A stretch of DNA of 64,000 nucleotides. Source: Himantopus leucocephalus. Lineage: Eukaryota; Chordata; Aves; Charadriiformes; Recurvirostridae. Positions within the stretch are counted from its first letter, which is position 1, and each line of letters starts with the position of its first letter. The translations under genes were made by a program, and so were the position numbers. This document shows, one piece after another, positions 49,581-62,600 of the stretch. The notes below the pieces were generated by a model. It had not been told where the DNA came from and made no database searches. It worked only from the letters and a program-made list of their open reading frames with translations. The stretch spans positions 6,411,306 to 6,475,305 of the forward strand of contig RSEF01000004.1 in assembly GCA_003993805.1 (NCBI GenBank), given 5' to 3'.

Positions 49581-52500
49581 TTGTAACGCTTCAGACGGGC
49601 AGCTCCCCCCAAAGCCACTCGCCGTCACCCCTCGCCGCGCAGGGGATGCTACCGGCTGCCTCTGCGCGAGGACGGAGCCAAGCAGACCGCAGGTCTAAAC
49701 GGAGCCCCAGTCTTTTGGGGTGTGCTGCACAGTCTGTGTTAGACACGGCCAGCGCAAGGTAATGAAACCCCATCTGCATCAAAGGAAGGAGCGAACCTTG
49801 CGGGAAAGTGCTCCACGAAAGCAGTCCGTGCTTCATATAGCTTGTGAGAGCCGGGAGAGGTCACACTGCAAAGCACGGCTGCTCCTGGCAGTGCCTCCAC
49901 CCCGTCAGTTTTATCTTGGCTTAATCTCCCGAGAAGAACTCGGGAGAACCAGATGCACCGACCTCCAAATCCCTTGCTATTTTCCCTTTTCATTTAACTA
50001 CAAATTAACCACGTTACAATAGCCACAAGGCCGCTGAGATGACCTTCACGAGGTAGCACTCCACAGCCCACGCTGCGCCCGCAGGTACGCGGCGCTGACC
50101 CTGCTCCGAGAACACCAACAGTCTCGGAACCAGAAAAGTGGTTTGGATCAGCCATTCCCGCGTTCAGAGAAATACAGTTGCGAAGCAGATGGAACACACA
50201 GTGGCACGTATAAATGCTGTCCTTCTCCTCTGCTTTCTTTAGTCAGAAAGAACACAAACCTAATTCACCAATGTGGACTCTCAGTGTATTTTAGCAGTCT
50301 GCCTCGGCGGCCTCCCAGCGTAAAGAAGGCGGAAATTAAAGGTTTGAAAAACGTATCTTTTCTAAGCCAAATGGGTTCCTTTAAGTCACTAATAGCTTTG
50401 CAGAAAATTCCCCTGTGAAGATGATGGGGGGGTGGTATGTTGGAAACACTGTTCTGAGCTAATTTCTGAGTACTGCATGTGGCCGGGCTGTAGAAACGTT
50501 TTCCTCATGATTAAACAGAATTACCGGAAGGCTTATTGTATGCATACGTTGATTAACTTTAATTGCAGAGCTGTTACAAAACTGGCAGGAAAGAACACAA
50601 CAGACCACAGTAACTTCTTGGAAACTCCTCATATTGAGAAAATGCAGGATAAAAACGTAGGGAAGTAAAGTTGGCCTGCGGGACGCCCAACTCTTCAGCT
50701 TACGCCGCCATTCTGCCGAAGCACCATTCCCATCACTTCACAGCAGGAGCTTTCCCACTTCCCAACACAAAATGATTGTGTCTTCTTCATACAGCAGCAA
50801 CGCAGTGTCATCTCCAAGGAAAAAAATGACAATTGGATAACACACCTAAGAGCCTCCATGAAACAGCGGTTTCATGGGTGGTTTCAAAACCAGAAGAGAG
50901 GTAACACTGTGTTGGATGGTGTGGTACATGCCTACATTTAAAGATTATTGACATGAAGCTGCTATTCACACCAAAGCCTCCCTCAAGCACTCCAGTCTCA
51001 TGGTTTTTCAGACACCCTGCATAAATCCCAAGTAACGCTTCCCTGTAGCAGTCACAACTGTGAGCACAGCATCTTTTTTCAGCTTCTGATTTACACCACA
51101 GCATCGCTTTAAAACGTCTTCCACACTTTTGGGATACATGAGAACAAGTTTGCCTTTTTTTTTTTTTTTTTAAAAACCACCTAGCTATAACAGCACCAAA
51201 GACATGGTACATACGGATAAACACATAGTCCACCCCCTCACCCCAAGAGTCCGTAAGACATGAAACACAAACATTTGAGGCATGTATTCTATTATCAGTT
51301 CGTGATGCTCGATCGCTACGTTTTAAGTCAGTCCCATGAATAATAAGCAGCAATAACAGAAAGCAACACAGTCTCCGGCACCTTCATTGTTCATTTTTTC
51401 CTTTATATGTTGTTGTCGTTATCATCATCACGAAAGCTTTGAGCTCAGTTTATCATTTGGATGGGTAAATAGCCACACAGAGAGGGATTAACGTGCATTT
51501 GAAATGTAATCGCGAATGCAATTCCAAATTGGAGACCTACATCTTCCACCTTTCTTTCTTTCAACAAGATTATCAAAAGTGGTTCAGAAACGCATTTTAG
51601 TTTCAACTCATTCCCACAGCCACATCTCTATCCCCTGTGGCTTACGCACCCTCAGGGGGCGAAGGATCAACTCCCACCAGAAAAGCCTGATCCTATTTGC
51701 ACTTAAACACGCTTCCTAAACCTCTGACAAGGACACGCAGAACTCGGAAGAGCATCAAGATTTGCTGATTCACTCTGAAACGCATCACTGCAAACCAGTT
51801 GAGTGTTTTACTGAACCCTTTTCAGCTTTTCAAATTGGTTCTTCAACCTGAGCAAGTTCAGTCTCAGAGAGCCCCGGACACCACCTCTGCAGCCGTTCAC
51901 CTTGGAGGCACGCGTCCTCCACCAGCAGGAGCAACCGAGCCCGTGCCGGAGCTGTCCTCCGTGCTCCCCACCAACGGCGACAGAAACAAAGTGCCCTTGG
52001 CTGGAAGGGCACACGACGTGTCACAAGAGACACTGATTTATCACAAGTATCTGCCCACTATGTTAGCCGAGCTCTAGAGCATGGCTATTAACAGGACCCA
52101 TCAAATTGCTTTAAGGACCACGAAGTAGGCACCTACCTACACAAAGGCAAGCAGAAAAGCAAAACGGCCAAATGCAAAACATTCGTCATTCACCAACTCT
52201 TCCCCGTGTCACAGAGGCACTAATTTATCACCACGTTAGAATCGTCCTGTTCCTGAGTGGGAAGCAGCAGCATTCCGATTCTTGCAGGTGAGGATGTGGA
52301 ATTTCTAGGGTATAAGGGAGGCAAAGAGCTATTTTGTCTTTTCTGACTCTCAGAGATGAGGAAATGCATCAGACTCCCCCCAGAGAATCCTCCTGGAGCT
52401 CAGGTGGGCTGGGAGGAGGACAACGACAGCTACAACCTGTGTTGTGTTTTTCCCCCAGAGTTTTTTGAGGTACAAAGCAAACCAGCATGAATTCAGATTT

Positions 52501-53285
52501 AGTCTTTCAGCCAAACGACGTTTTGGGATAGGCATTCACGAACCTCCCCCTGTTCATGATGACGCCCCAGAGAACTCGCATTGCTCAAGTTTAAGATTTT
52601 TACCTGCCTCTGACTGCAGCCTGGAGCGGGTGAGCTCCACGAGCTGTTCCTCTGTGCCACAGGCAGAGATCATCGGCCACAGCTCTGTTGTTACCGCAGA
52701 TCACGCACGGCTCTCCGTCTTTTACGGACCCCCGTACTGGCAAAAACCTATAGCCCTCTGCAAAGGGAATACATCCATCACTTTACTCCTTCCTATCTGG
52801 AAAGAGAAAGAAACCAGAGATCTTTTCAGAACCTGGCTAAGCAACTCAAGTGTTAAACCCAACGCAAACATTCCGATTAATGTGACAGCCTTCACATGGT
52901 TCAAAGGCTTTTCACATTCAGTTCGGGCACTGGATCCACTTCTCCTTTTCACTGCAGGTTCCACACCATTTTAGTCCAGAAAAGTCAACAGTTAATTCAT
53001 AGGACGAGATGTTTACGCGTGCTGATCCAGCTTTCCACATTGACAAGAATGGTATTTAAAATTCTGTCGATATCAAAAGTGAAACTTGCAAACAAAGACG
53101 CAATGCATTCCATCCTTCGATGTCGCTGAAACATGGCGCTGAATTCAGTAGGGAGGAAGACAGCACCATTTACTTTCTCTTTCCTGATTTTAACACCTGA
53201 AGCCATAACTCATCAATAATCAGAGGCAGGTACCATTCACTGTTGCATCTGAAATGCCGCTGAGAGCAGGCTCCAACAGCAGAAG
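49581..53285. other. unique non-coding sequence, partly CpG-richer
   Basis: Around 49590-49720 about a dozen CpG cluster in 130 bp, and CpG is also raised near 50040-50160. Neither patch has a recognisable promoter or exon. The 181-codon minus frame at 50808-51353 and the 176-codon plus frame at 52444-52974 show no known domain. A T-run lies at 51157-51170. Confidence 0.45.
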
Positions 53286-53359
53286 TCATAGAATGGTTTG
53301 GGTTGGAAAGGACCTCGAAGATCATCGAGTTCCAACCCCCCTGCCCTGGGCAGGGACAC
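53286..53359 (-). mobile_element. CR1 LINE 3' end, cut by an assembly gap
   Basis: The minus-strand tail TCATAGAATGGTTTGGGTTG is followed by AGATCATCGAGTTCCAACC and CTGGGCAGGGACAC, then the gap. It is the same subfamily as the 36.2- and 45.4-kb copies. The rest of this copy probably lies within the missing sequence. Confidence 0.95.
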
Positions 53360-53459
53360 NNNNNNNNNNNNNNNNNNNNNNNNNNNNNNNNNNNNNNNNN
53401 NNNNNNNNNNNNNNNNNNNNNNNNNNNNNNNNNNNNNNNNNNNNNNNNNNNNNNNNNNN
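53360..53459. other. assembly gap, 100 N
   Basis: A 100-N placeholder whose left edge is inside a CR1 copy, as at 3360-3459. Sequence after the gap is not CR1. Confidence 0.99.
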
Positions 53460-56400
53460 ACATCCTGCTCCAAACGTGGTCTGGGGTTTTGTTTCGTTTT
53501 ATTTAAAAAAATATGCATATTTAATACCTAGAGTTCTTTAGAAAGTATTTTAAGAATTAAAAACAAAGCCAGGCAGCAGCAGGATGATCTTTGGAAAGCT
53601 TCAAGGAAATACAGTGCGCGCTAGTTTGTCTTTCTTGTGAAGTAAAGTATTTGGTTTATTTATGGACTGATGAAAAAAAAAAACCAACAACGAAGTTTGA
53701 GCAACTATAATTTGTCCCGGTACAAAGAATTTGTGAAATGGTAAAAAGAAATAAGGGGAAAGGCTGGAATCTCCTCGTTTTAGGAATACAGCAAAATAAA
53801 GAGAAATGCAAATGAGGAGTTCTTGAGTAGGGGGAACAGTGGTCCAACTGCATACACACTTTTGCACATGCTGCAGCAGATTAAAAATATTAAAATCAGA
53901 CACACGTGCCTTTGCTTTGTCTACGGGACACAGTTTTTCCTCAAAAACCTCAAACAGAAAAAGAAGCCCAGGATTTATGAGAAGCCATTAAGAATTTAAG
54001 TTGCAATATATTAAGAGATGAGTGCTAGCATATTGATAGCAATTGCGTAGTTTGTTGTCAGTGTATTAAAGAATACAAATTAACATAACTAATAAAACCC
54101 AAGCTAACACTCCCGTTTATTTTTATGCCTCGTAGTTGGAAAAAGTTAAGTTACAAAGGCTGAAGAATTTATTGAATAAAGTGAGGAAAATATGCTGTAG
54201 CTCTCCTACAAAAGAAAAACTGTCAAATTATTATTTCTCTAACCAATTAATCACATCAGGAGCTTTTAAGAGTTTTCTGCACTACAGACTGAATACCAAA
54301 TTCAATTAACTCTCTTGAGTTTCTGGTATTAGGGTAGGAGGTATGATTTGGCACAGTGTGATGTAATTCTGTCCTATTATTATATACATTTTTTTTTCTT
54401 TTAGGGAAAAAAAACACCAAACAGCCAAGTAAACTATCAGTTTTCATGACATGTACTTCCTATTACTTCTTTCAAAGTATTTCATCTCTCCTAAAGTTAG
54501 TTCTGCGTGGAAGAAGTTAAATTAAAAGAAACTGGCAGACCTATAAATCATACCTTGCTTTACATACCCCCTCATCAGAGGTTACAAGTCTGCTACTTAT
54601 TTTCCAATCAATTAATTACTAGTGAAATCCATTACGACAGTGTGCACAGAATACATGCGAAAATTAGAATCTGAGAAAAGTCTTGAGTAAGAGCTCTTGC
54701 CAAAGCAAGATTTGTCTGAATTTTCTTTCAAATTTGTGCAAATATTGTGATTTAAGCTTTCTTTTAAAACAGTTTTTCAAAGTGAAAGCGACAAAACTAA
54801 AATGTTCACTTGACTTTTCTTACTATGCTCAGCAATTCCACAATTCTGAAAAAATTACCTTTCCATAGTCATAAAACTAAGTCATGTGAAGCAGATAATT
54901 CATCCACGCAAAAAATTCCAAGATTTTTCTAATCTTTAAGCGTCCCGTCTTTNAATTCCACCATAAACAGAGCGAAAAAAATGCAAATAAAAATATTGTA
55001 ATACTGACAGAGTATACATACAGTCATCTCACTAACAGAATTACACTGATTCAGTTACAGAATAAAAACTTCCTGAAAACGGCCAAGTCACTTCAACTTT
55101 TACTTACCCAATGTTTGAAAACCTCTTGTCACAGGCAATACACAGACCAAGAATTCATCATGCAAATTCAATTAATAGCTTTGAACGCGCAACACTTTTT
55201 CCCCCACAAGCAGTGGATAAATAAAACCGACTTTTATCAAGCACGCAATTATTTGTTCAGTTTTTATCTCATCTCTGAATAAAGGCACACAAAGAAGGGA
55301 GAGAAGTTTCGTTATAAAACCAAGCCGGTACCGGTGTCAACACAAAAACATCTTTTCAAAATTTCAAAGAATTTTAAGTGTCACTTAATTGGACCTACAA
55401 AATGGTTATCAATTTTAATTGGGTCATTCGTAGCACCCCTCTGAAACCATTTCTTCATCTATGTTTACCTGCTCCCAAACAAGCAAAAATAGGATGTGTG
55501 TGTTATTATTGGATAATTAAATTAAGCCTAAAAAAACACCATCTGTGATCAAGCATTCTATAATTAACATATGTTTACAGATACGGTGTCATCAAAATTA
55601 ACTACGCTCTGATCTCAATAAAAAGATCAAAATTCACATTTATTAACTAATCTGTTGAACACATTTTCCAGGCTCTTGACAAAAGGTCATTTCATTAGCA
55701 GCGAACTCTGGCTGTAAGAACGCTTGACACTGTGTTGAAGTGCTCCAGTTACTNTTTGTTTTGTTGGTTGGTTTATGTTTGCTTTTTTTTGGGGGGGGGG
55801 GGGGGGGGGGGGGGGAGAGGGAAAAAAAAGGGAAAAAAGGCACTATTTGTCTAAATAGTTTTACGGTAGATACAAAAAGCTTTGGGAGGAGGAAGAGTGT
55901 ATTTTTCTGTCCTGTGCAAACTACCTGCCACAAGTATAAAAGTTCAGGACAAAAAGACGACCATACTGTAACATTACACGCAGCAGAACGGAGCGTGAAT
56001 CCCGGGGCTGGTGGTGGTGGGGGGAGCAGCTGAACTGCGCCCGTTCATTTAACCTCATGCGTAACAAGAAACGCTACGTAATGACAGCAGAGTCGCTAAA
56101 CACAAGTTTATGGAGCATCATAATACGGCATCCCAGTTTCTCCTAGATTGACAGGAAAGACCACCACCACGCGCATGGGGGNACCACGCACATGGGGCAA
56201 AGCACCCGCCTTGGCTGTTGCGGAAAGGCACCGATGGGGACACTGCCTGGACCTGGAAGGTTCCCTTCTCCTCACACGTCATGGTCTTTCCTTGGTGATA
56301 CATGCCAGGCATCTACAGGAATCCTGGCTGCCCTACCAATGATGTTTCAAGAGGCGCCTCAAGACTTTTCCCACTCGGTTCATTCGCGTAGGCAGCACCC

Positions 56401-56696
56401 TTATTTACTAACCAACTTATTACTTATTTAACTCTCCAACACAGAGCTTCCTGAGCACAGGGGACCAAGCTGTAACATCTCCTTCTTACCTGGCCATCTC
56501 CCTTGACGAGAAGGCAGCCATCCATTTCACGTGAGCAACTGTGCTCGCACCGTACCCACTCCTGTCCTCCTCCTGCTGCCCGTGAACAAAGAGACGGCAG
56601 TTTCTGAACGGTCTCTGCTGTTTGTTAAAAACACGAGTTCCAGAACCACCCTGCCAGGCTGTACGGTCTCTGTACCTTCTGAAGGGTAGCCAAGGT
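53460..56696. other. AT-rich unique non-coding sequence
   Basis: No exon was recognised. The block 55360-55575 is the best conserved-element look-alike in the window. Single Ns occur at 54953 and 55754 without a clear flanking duplication, and at 56182 with a 15-bp near-repeat (ACCACGCGCATGGGG against ACCACGCACATGGGG). Confidence 0.5.
55791..55840 (+). repeat. 25-base poly-G in a 50-base polypurine tract
   Basis: A T-run at 55783-55790 leads into 25 consecutive G (55791-55815), then AGAGGG, eight A, GGG, six A and GG. The whole 50 bases after the T-run are purine. Runs of G this long are hard to sequence, and the N at 55754 is close by, so the exact length is doubtful. It has clear quadruplex potential if real. 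Confidence 0.75.
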
Positions 56697-56794
56697 ACTT
56701 GGGGATACGGTTTAGATGTGGTTTTGTTAGGTTAACGGTTGGACTAGGTGATCTGAAAGGTCCCTTCCAACCTTAACAATTCTATGATTCTATG
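56697..56794 (+). mobile_element. CR1 LINE 3' end, different subfamily
   Basis: The sense tail reads GGTTGGACTAGGTGATCTGA, AAGGTCCCTTCCAACC and TTAACAATTCTATGATTCTA. The upstream part (TTTAGATGTGGTTTTGTTAG) is unlike the copies at 13.6 or 28.0 kb, so it belongs to another CR1 lineage. The left boundary is approximate. Confidence 0.75.
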
Positions 56795-59611
56795 TTCTCT
56801 ACTCATTTAAGATAACTTTTTTAATCACGGTCGGTGCAAACAGGACTAACAGGGGCCCTTATCTACAAAACAAAGGGCTGAATCCAGAAAGGTCTCCAAG
56901 ATACACTCTTTTAAAAAAGCAAATCATTATATTACCAAATTAGTATATAAGTAGACTTTTGCTGCCGTTAGCCAGAGGATATGGAGCTTAGGAACACAGA
57001 CCCATATCCAAAAAATCTGGCTGGACTCACTGTCCAAGCTAGCAACGAAGAGAGAAGATATGATCCCTGCTCAATACATTCCAATACAGAAAACTTCTGT
57101 CCAAGTATGGCATTTCCAGTCAAACCTGCTCCAAGATCCCCTGTTCTGCATGGGTTTGGCCATGAGTCTTTGAAGAGCAGCAAGGTTTTTTCCAAAAATC
57201 CACAAACTGAGGAACGCGGCAACCCACTGCAAGCGAGATCAGACCCTGAGGTGTCTTCAGCAAAGAGAGGGAGCAAAAAGAGGGAGACTTTGAAAATGAA
57301 ACAACTGCATTTGTCCAACAGACAGAAGTAATGCAGAGGGCGGAAGGGAACAAAGCAAGACAGAAAATCCGGCCATTTTAAGGGTATTTGAAAAGCAAGA
57401 GAGGCAAAAAAAGACAGGAAAGAGTAATTTTCACATGAAATACCACCAGCCACAACCAACTAAGGAAAAGCTTTCCTCGCGCTTCCCCCTGCTTTCCCAG
57501 CCAAAGCCGATACGAGAACAAGACCCAGCCCTCTCCTCGAGACATTCTTCTGTAGCTTTACTGCAGTCTCTAGACTTCCTAAAAAAAATAATAAAAAAAT
57601 ACACTTTTCAATTTAGTTTTCAATGTCAAATAACTGATTTCAAGTGCATTTCCCACAGCAATCCATACATTCTCTGGCTTTCTATTTTTAAACGTGCGAT
57701 AGCTCACGGCTCTTTGAGGCTGCGGTATACATTATACTGCAAAATTACCATGTCAACAAATAACTTTTCTTTACTTGTAAACAGTGCCTCTTTGTGAACT
57801 GGCAGATGTCTGCCAAATTACGCTTTTACTCATCGAGATGTTCATTGGGAAAAATATCAGTAAGCTACAACCCTTTTGTGCAGCAAGCAGCAACAAAAGG
57901 CTCGATGGAAAAATTACTACCCCAAAACACTCATATCTCAGCAGGAAAAGACAGTTCTGAGAACTGGTGCGCAAGCAAGGGATCGCAGGCCCTTGAGGAG
58001 AGCAGTTGTCTGATAAATTCTTTACAAAGGGGACGCGTAATTCAAAACCAATCGATAAGTAGGTGCCAAATTCTCAGAAAACGAGTCCTGGAGTACACAC
58101 CTAAAGCGTGTAGATACGTGCCGTTACACTTGCACGTATACCGAGGCTGCAAACGCAAACAGCGCTTGAATTCCTACCTCTGTAGGTATGTAGAGGTCAA
58201 GAGATGCCAAAATGCCCAGTTGCTCGTCCCAGCTACGGCGTGGATCAGCTCCTGCCCATCAACTGACCCCAGAGGGAACGTGATGCGCAGCTGACTGTCC
58301 AGACAGACAGGGCGCAAGCGCGCTGCCCCACCGGCTCCCTCCCTGCCGACATCTCCNCTGCCGACGTCTCCCACCCACCCCAAAGCGTCCCCTGCAGCTC
58401 AGCCACCCACCCCCGCAAGCTGGGGGGGCACTTCGAGGGTCCGCACCAAGAGCCCCCACTTGGAGATGCTCCAGGACCACCCCTGCTACCTGCCCTGGCA
58501 TCTCATTCTCCTTACGCAGATGCAGCTCTGCCTCGACGCAACACGTAAAACGGGGAGGACTCAAGCGCTTCCCCTAACTAAAACTAATCAATGAACTTAT
58601 TAACGGGGTTACTCAAGCCGCTACTTGAAGGGCCACTGTTTAAAGCGGTCACCAGCGTGGGGGGGTTTCATTTTATGTTTTAAAAGCTGCACTTCGCAAA
58701 ATGCACAAACAGATTTTTTAAAAAAAAAAAACAACAAATACATAGGTGCACATGGCCAACTTTAACCCTCAGCTCTCCAGGAAAGGATCAAAACTGCAAA
58801 CCTCCCAAGTAAAAGGAATGGAAGCGAATGTGTGCGTTAGTTGTTTACACCAAGAAAAAAAGTAATCCTCCGGTGAGGAGCCTGCCCCTAGGCAGGGGTA
58901 AGACGCTGGCGTTCACGGGCCTGTGTCTGGAGATAACGCCGGAGGAGGCAGCACAGGGGTGTAACTGTTGCGCTAGCAGCACCCAGGCTCCTGGGGACAA
59001 CAGATTTGGAGCTCTGCAGGGCTCCCCACAGCTCTCTTACCCTTCTAAAGCAAGAACGAAAATCCAGGCGGGATGTTGTGAAAGCGCCTTCTAATGAAGA
59101 CTGATTTTTCTTCCTTCATCCTGCAGGGAGGCGAAGAACTGGGAGGAAAAGGGTGAGTTTTCCCACGGCTGCAACATGACAACCCTGATGGTCCTCCAAC
59201 CCCACCGCGATGTGCACGCACATAACGTGGCTCCTCGTTTCTGATACTTTTTTTCCCCCCCCAAAAGGACTGCAGGGCCACGCAAAGCAAAGAAGAGCGA
59301 GCTTCATCCCCACAAATGCCTGATCCTGCAGCGTCCCTTGAAGGGAGGCCATTCAAAAAAAAAAAGAAGTTTCACCAATTTGTATCACCAGCAGCTAGGC
59401 AGAATTAAATGGGCGCGGAATTTCTCCTGGTATGGCCAACGGGAGGGGGGAAAAACTTGAAACCTTCAAAAATGTTTATATGAACTGTCACAAACAGGTG
59501 CCGGTAACACCCGGGGGAACCAGGGTGGGCATGAGGGGTGGGCCAGAACACATCTACGTTCTGGTCTCAACACCACAGACCAAGAGAAATAGGAGGTGGA
59601 TGCTTACTATA
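56795..59611. other. unique sequence with a GC-rich patch
   Basis: No exon was recognised. Open frames at 56981-57331, 57435-57797 and 57794-58294 lack any known domain. A GC-rich patch at 58300-58560 contains a single N at 58357 flanked by a 14-bp near-repeat (CTGCCGACATCTCC against CTGCCGACGTCTCC), another probable contig join. Confidence 0.5.
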
Positions 59612-59660
59612 AATCATAGAATCACAGATGGCAGGAAAGGGGGCGACGAGGCCATGTGGC
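59612..59660 (-). mobile_element. possible degraded CR1 tail
   Basis: AATCATAGAATCACAGATGG followed by CAGGAAAGGGGG matches the head of minus-strand CR1 tails of the CACAGAATGGCAGGGGTTGG type with small deletions. Similarity fades after about 50 bp. Confidence 0.45.
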
Positions 59661-62600
59661 TGAAGGAAAAGCTATAGTTACTGCTGGCAGTGCCAAAAGG
59701 AGCACAAGTAACTAAAATTGTATGACCTTTTTATTTTTAAGCACACGCATTGCAATGCAAGATTAATTAAAAGGATCCACCTTCATCATATGCAGGATCT
59801 GTTTACTGCTGTTATTATCGTGGCTGTGTACAACACATGTATTCAGCATATGGAAAAGAAAACTAACTGCGTATCAAAACTAACCATAGAAGACTGAAAA
59901 GAGTAAACGTGAACTAAATCTGTAAGTGGCATAGCTTTGACAGCACCACTGAAAAGCCAAATCGGACAGATGACCACAGACCCCAGCCTAGAAAAGAAGC
60001 TAGTCTTACCCTAAAAGAATAAATCAGTCTCTTTGTGGATACTTAATTCCTTTAGGGACTCAACAGGAGCCACGCAAATGTAGTACTAAAACAATAAAGA
60101 GAAGAGAGAGTAATTTAGAAACACAAGCACAAGAACAGTGCTGTTTCATACAGAAATTCTCATAAAACTGGAAACCATTAAATAGGGAAGCTGAAGAAGT
60201 TTGTGCGCGTCACAGGAATCCAGATCTTGCAACAAACAGTAAAATCTAATATCCCTCTGTGAAACCCAGGTCTTGCAACAAACAGCCCAATCCAATATCC
60301 TTCTATTGAAGCACCAAATGAAATCCTCATGTACCAAAGAGGACAAAGCAGCTTTCGGCATTGAACAATAGCTACCCTCAATTTGCATTTAAAATTCTCT
60401 AATCTAAGTACGATCTGTGTGTAACTCCCGAAGCAATCAAACCTCATGTATTTTGATATTATTTTCTAAGCGAATAGGAAAAAAAAGCATGTGCACACAC
60501 ACACACACGCGAGAGATGCCACCTTCAACCAACAATTATTGAGCTGACTTGAAAACAAGGACAATGATGAGATCCTACCAATGGGAATAAAGTGTCGGAT
60601 TCAATCAGGGAGCTATCCGATAATGCCTTGGAAGGGGAAAAAACATATTGGGTATCTGAAGGTAAGTGGTAAATCATTTTACCCTCAACAGAAATGGGGA
60701 CACTCTGTATAAAACTTCACTAGTTTATAAAGTTTACTTTATCTAGCCATGTTAAATGCAAATCAGTCTGTCTTTAGTTTCTACAGACCACCTTGATGAG
60801 GTATATACGCAATAATTTCTTTACAGAAAGGAGACAGTGGTCCTCACTGGATAATTACAAGCAGGTGTTGTTATTTTAGATGGGCCTTTCTACAGCAAAC
60901 CTCCTTCACAAGTTTTTTTTGTTGTGTGGGTTTTCGTTGGTGTTGGTTTGTGTTTTTAATTGTGAACTGAGGGACTTAAAGCTTCTTAGCAATGATTATA
61001 GACATCATACAGCTGTGAACGTATAATGTGTACACATACTATAATGGTGGCTTGAAGCGCAACGACAGACGAAACCTGCAAACCAGCAAATCTTTCCTTC
61101 AGTGAAATTCTTGTCTCCCCGCTTAGATACTATCCAAACCGTAATTAGGAGGATTATATTTCCCTAACATTTTGTGGGTGTACAATACGGTATCTGCAGA
61201 CTCCTCGGAGCATATAGAGCCTGATCCAAAACCCGCCGGCCAAGGTGCGTTCATCTCATGCAGCGACTCGAGGCAGGCAGAATCCAGCAAGCAAGGAGAG
61301 CGCCAGCACTGTTTCCCCGAGAGGAATTCTCCCCTGACTTATGCTGACAAACAAAAGTACTCAATATTGAGGAGTTCTTGAGTTTTAGGCTGCTTCTACC
61401 GTACAGCTTTACAGCAAACGGGCTTTGGGCGAAGAATCACAACACGAGCAGGCACCAAGGACCTATTACAACTTTAAATTAGCTGCTGGACAACCCTGCA
61501 GAAGAGGACCAAGAAGAAACATCACCTTGCTGGGTCCTGTCTGCAGGGCGATGCTCGAGCGGCTCCCATCCACCCGCAGGCAGGCTGCCCCCTCCGATCC
61601 CACACCAGCCATAACGGGATGGAGAGGGGGGCACGGCAACTTCCCCGTGAGCCAGGTCCATGTTCACCACAATTATTTCTTCGCCACAGATGTGAAGGTA
61701 AAAAGGGACCTCGTAGGCATTTCACGGCTAAAATTACATCCACTTAATTCGAATGAGTCTGGTGTCATCTTCTGCGCAAATACCGGGCTGGACTTTTCTA
61801 CAGCAGTATTCTCTGCCTGAACCTCCCGTGCAGCTCCTGGACACATAAAGACAGTGACGACACCAAAGTAGTGACAGAATCTGGTGCTGGTTTATAACTA
61901 GCAATACTTTTGCCCAAAACGTGTTTAAAGAACTTGGAGGGAAACCCAAAATCCTGCTTTAACATTAGGATTTCGTCACTAGTAGCAGAGTTGCACAAAG
62001 CAAACGACTTTTGTTAAAAACCACGTGCTCATTCCATTATGTTTTTGACTAGTCACACCCTCTTATTCTTTTTAAAACCAAGATTTCTCAACGTTGCCAA
62101 TAGCTGTTTCAAACACCTTTCTTTGCTGAATAAGCCTCCCGGTTTCTATATTCAGAGCACAACTGATGCAGAAGTCTCTTAACACCCACTAAACTTGAAT
62201 AATTTATACTCTTACAGTCTTGTATGGCAAGATACAAAGTGACTTAATCATGAGGTATTCATAGCATTCTCCTCCACAGAAGTATGAAACTCAGTGAAAA
62301 ATATCATTCCAATACAAGTCCTCAGGCGGTATGTTCCACGTAGGAGATTGACTTGAGTTTTCATTAAAAATTCAGAGCCACAGACAAATCAAATACTTTT
62401 GTTTTCGTATGACTGCTTGCCTGGGCAGTTGGAGAATTCATTATTAAGCACACTGCATTTCCAGATTAAGCTGAGAAAACAGGATAGGTTGCTTAATATT
62501 AATTCATGTGTCTGCACGGTGCCTATTGCATCTTGTGAAACTTTTTAAGCACAGTTCAAACTGCTTTTTACCGCTTCAGCGTTTACAGCGGACATCCCTA

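Noticed and set aside
50808..51353. 181-codon minus-strand open frame
   Set aside because: It runs through a T-run giving a lysine stretch, and contains no known motif.
52444..52974. 176-codon plus-strand open frame
   Set aside because: No recognised domain, no homologue known to me, opposed by minus-strand frames. Best explained by chance.
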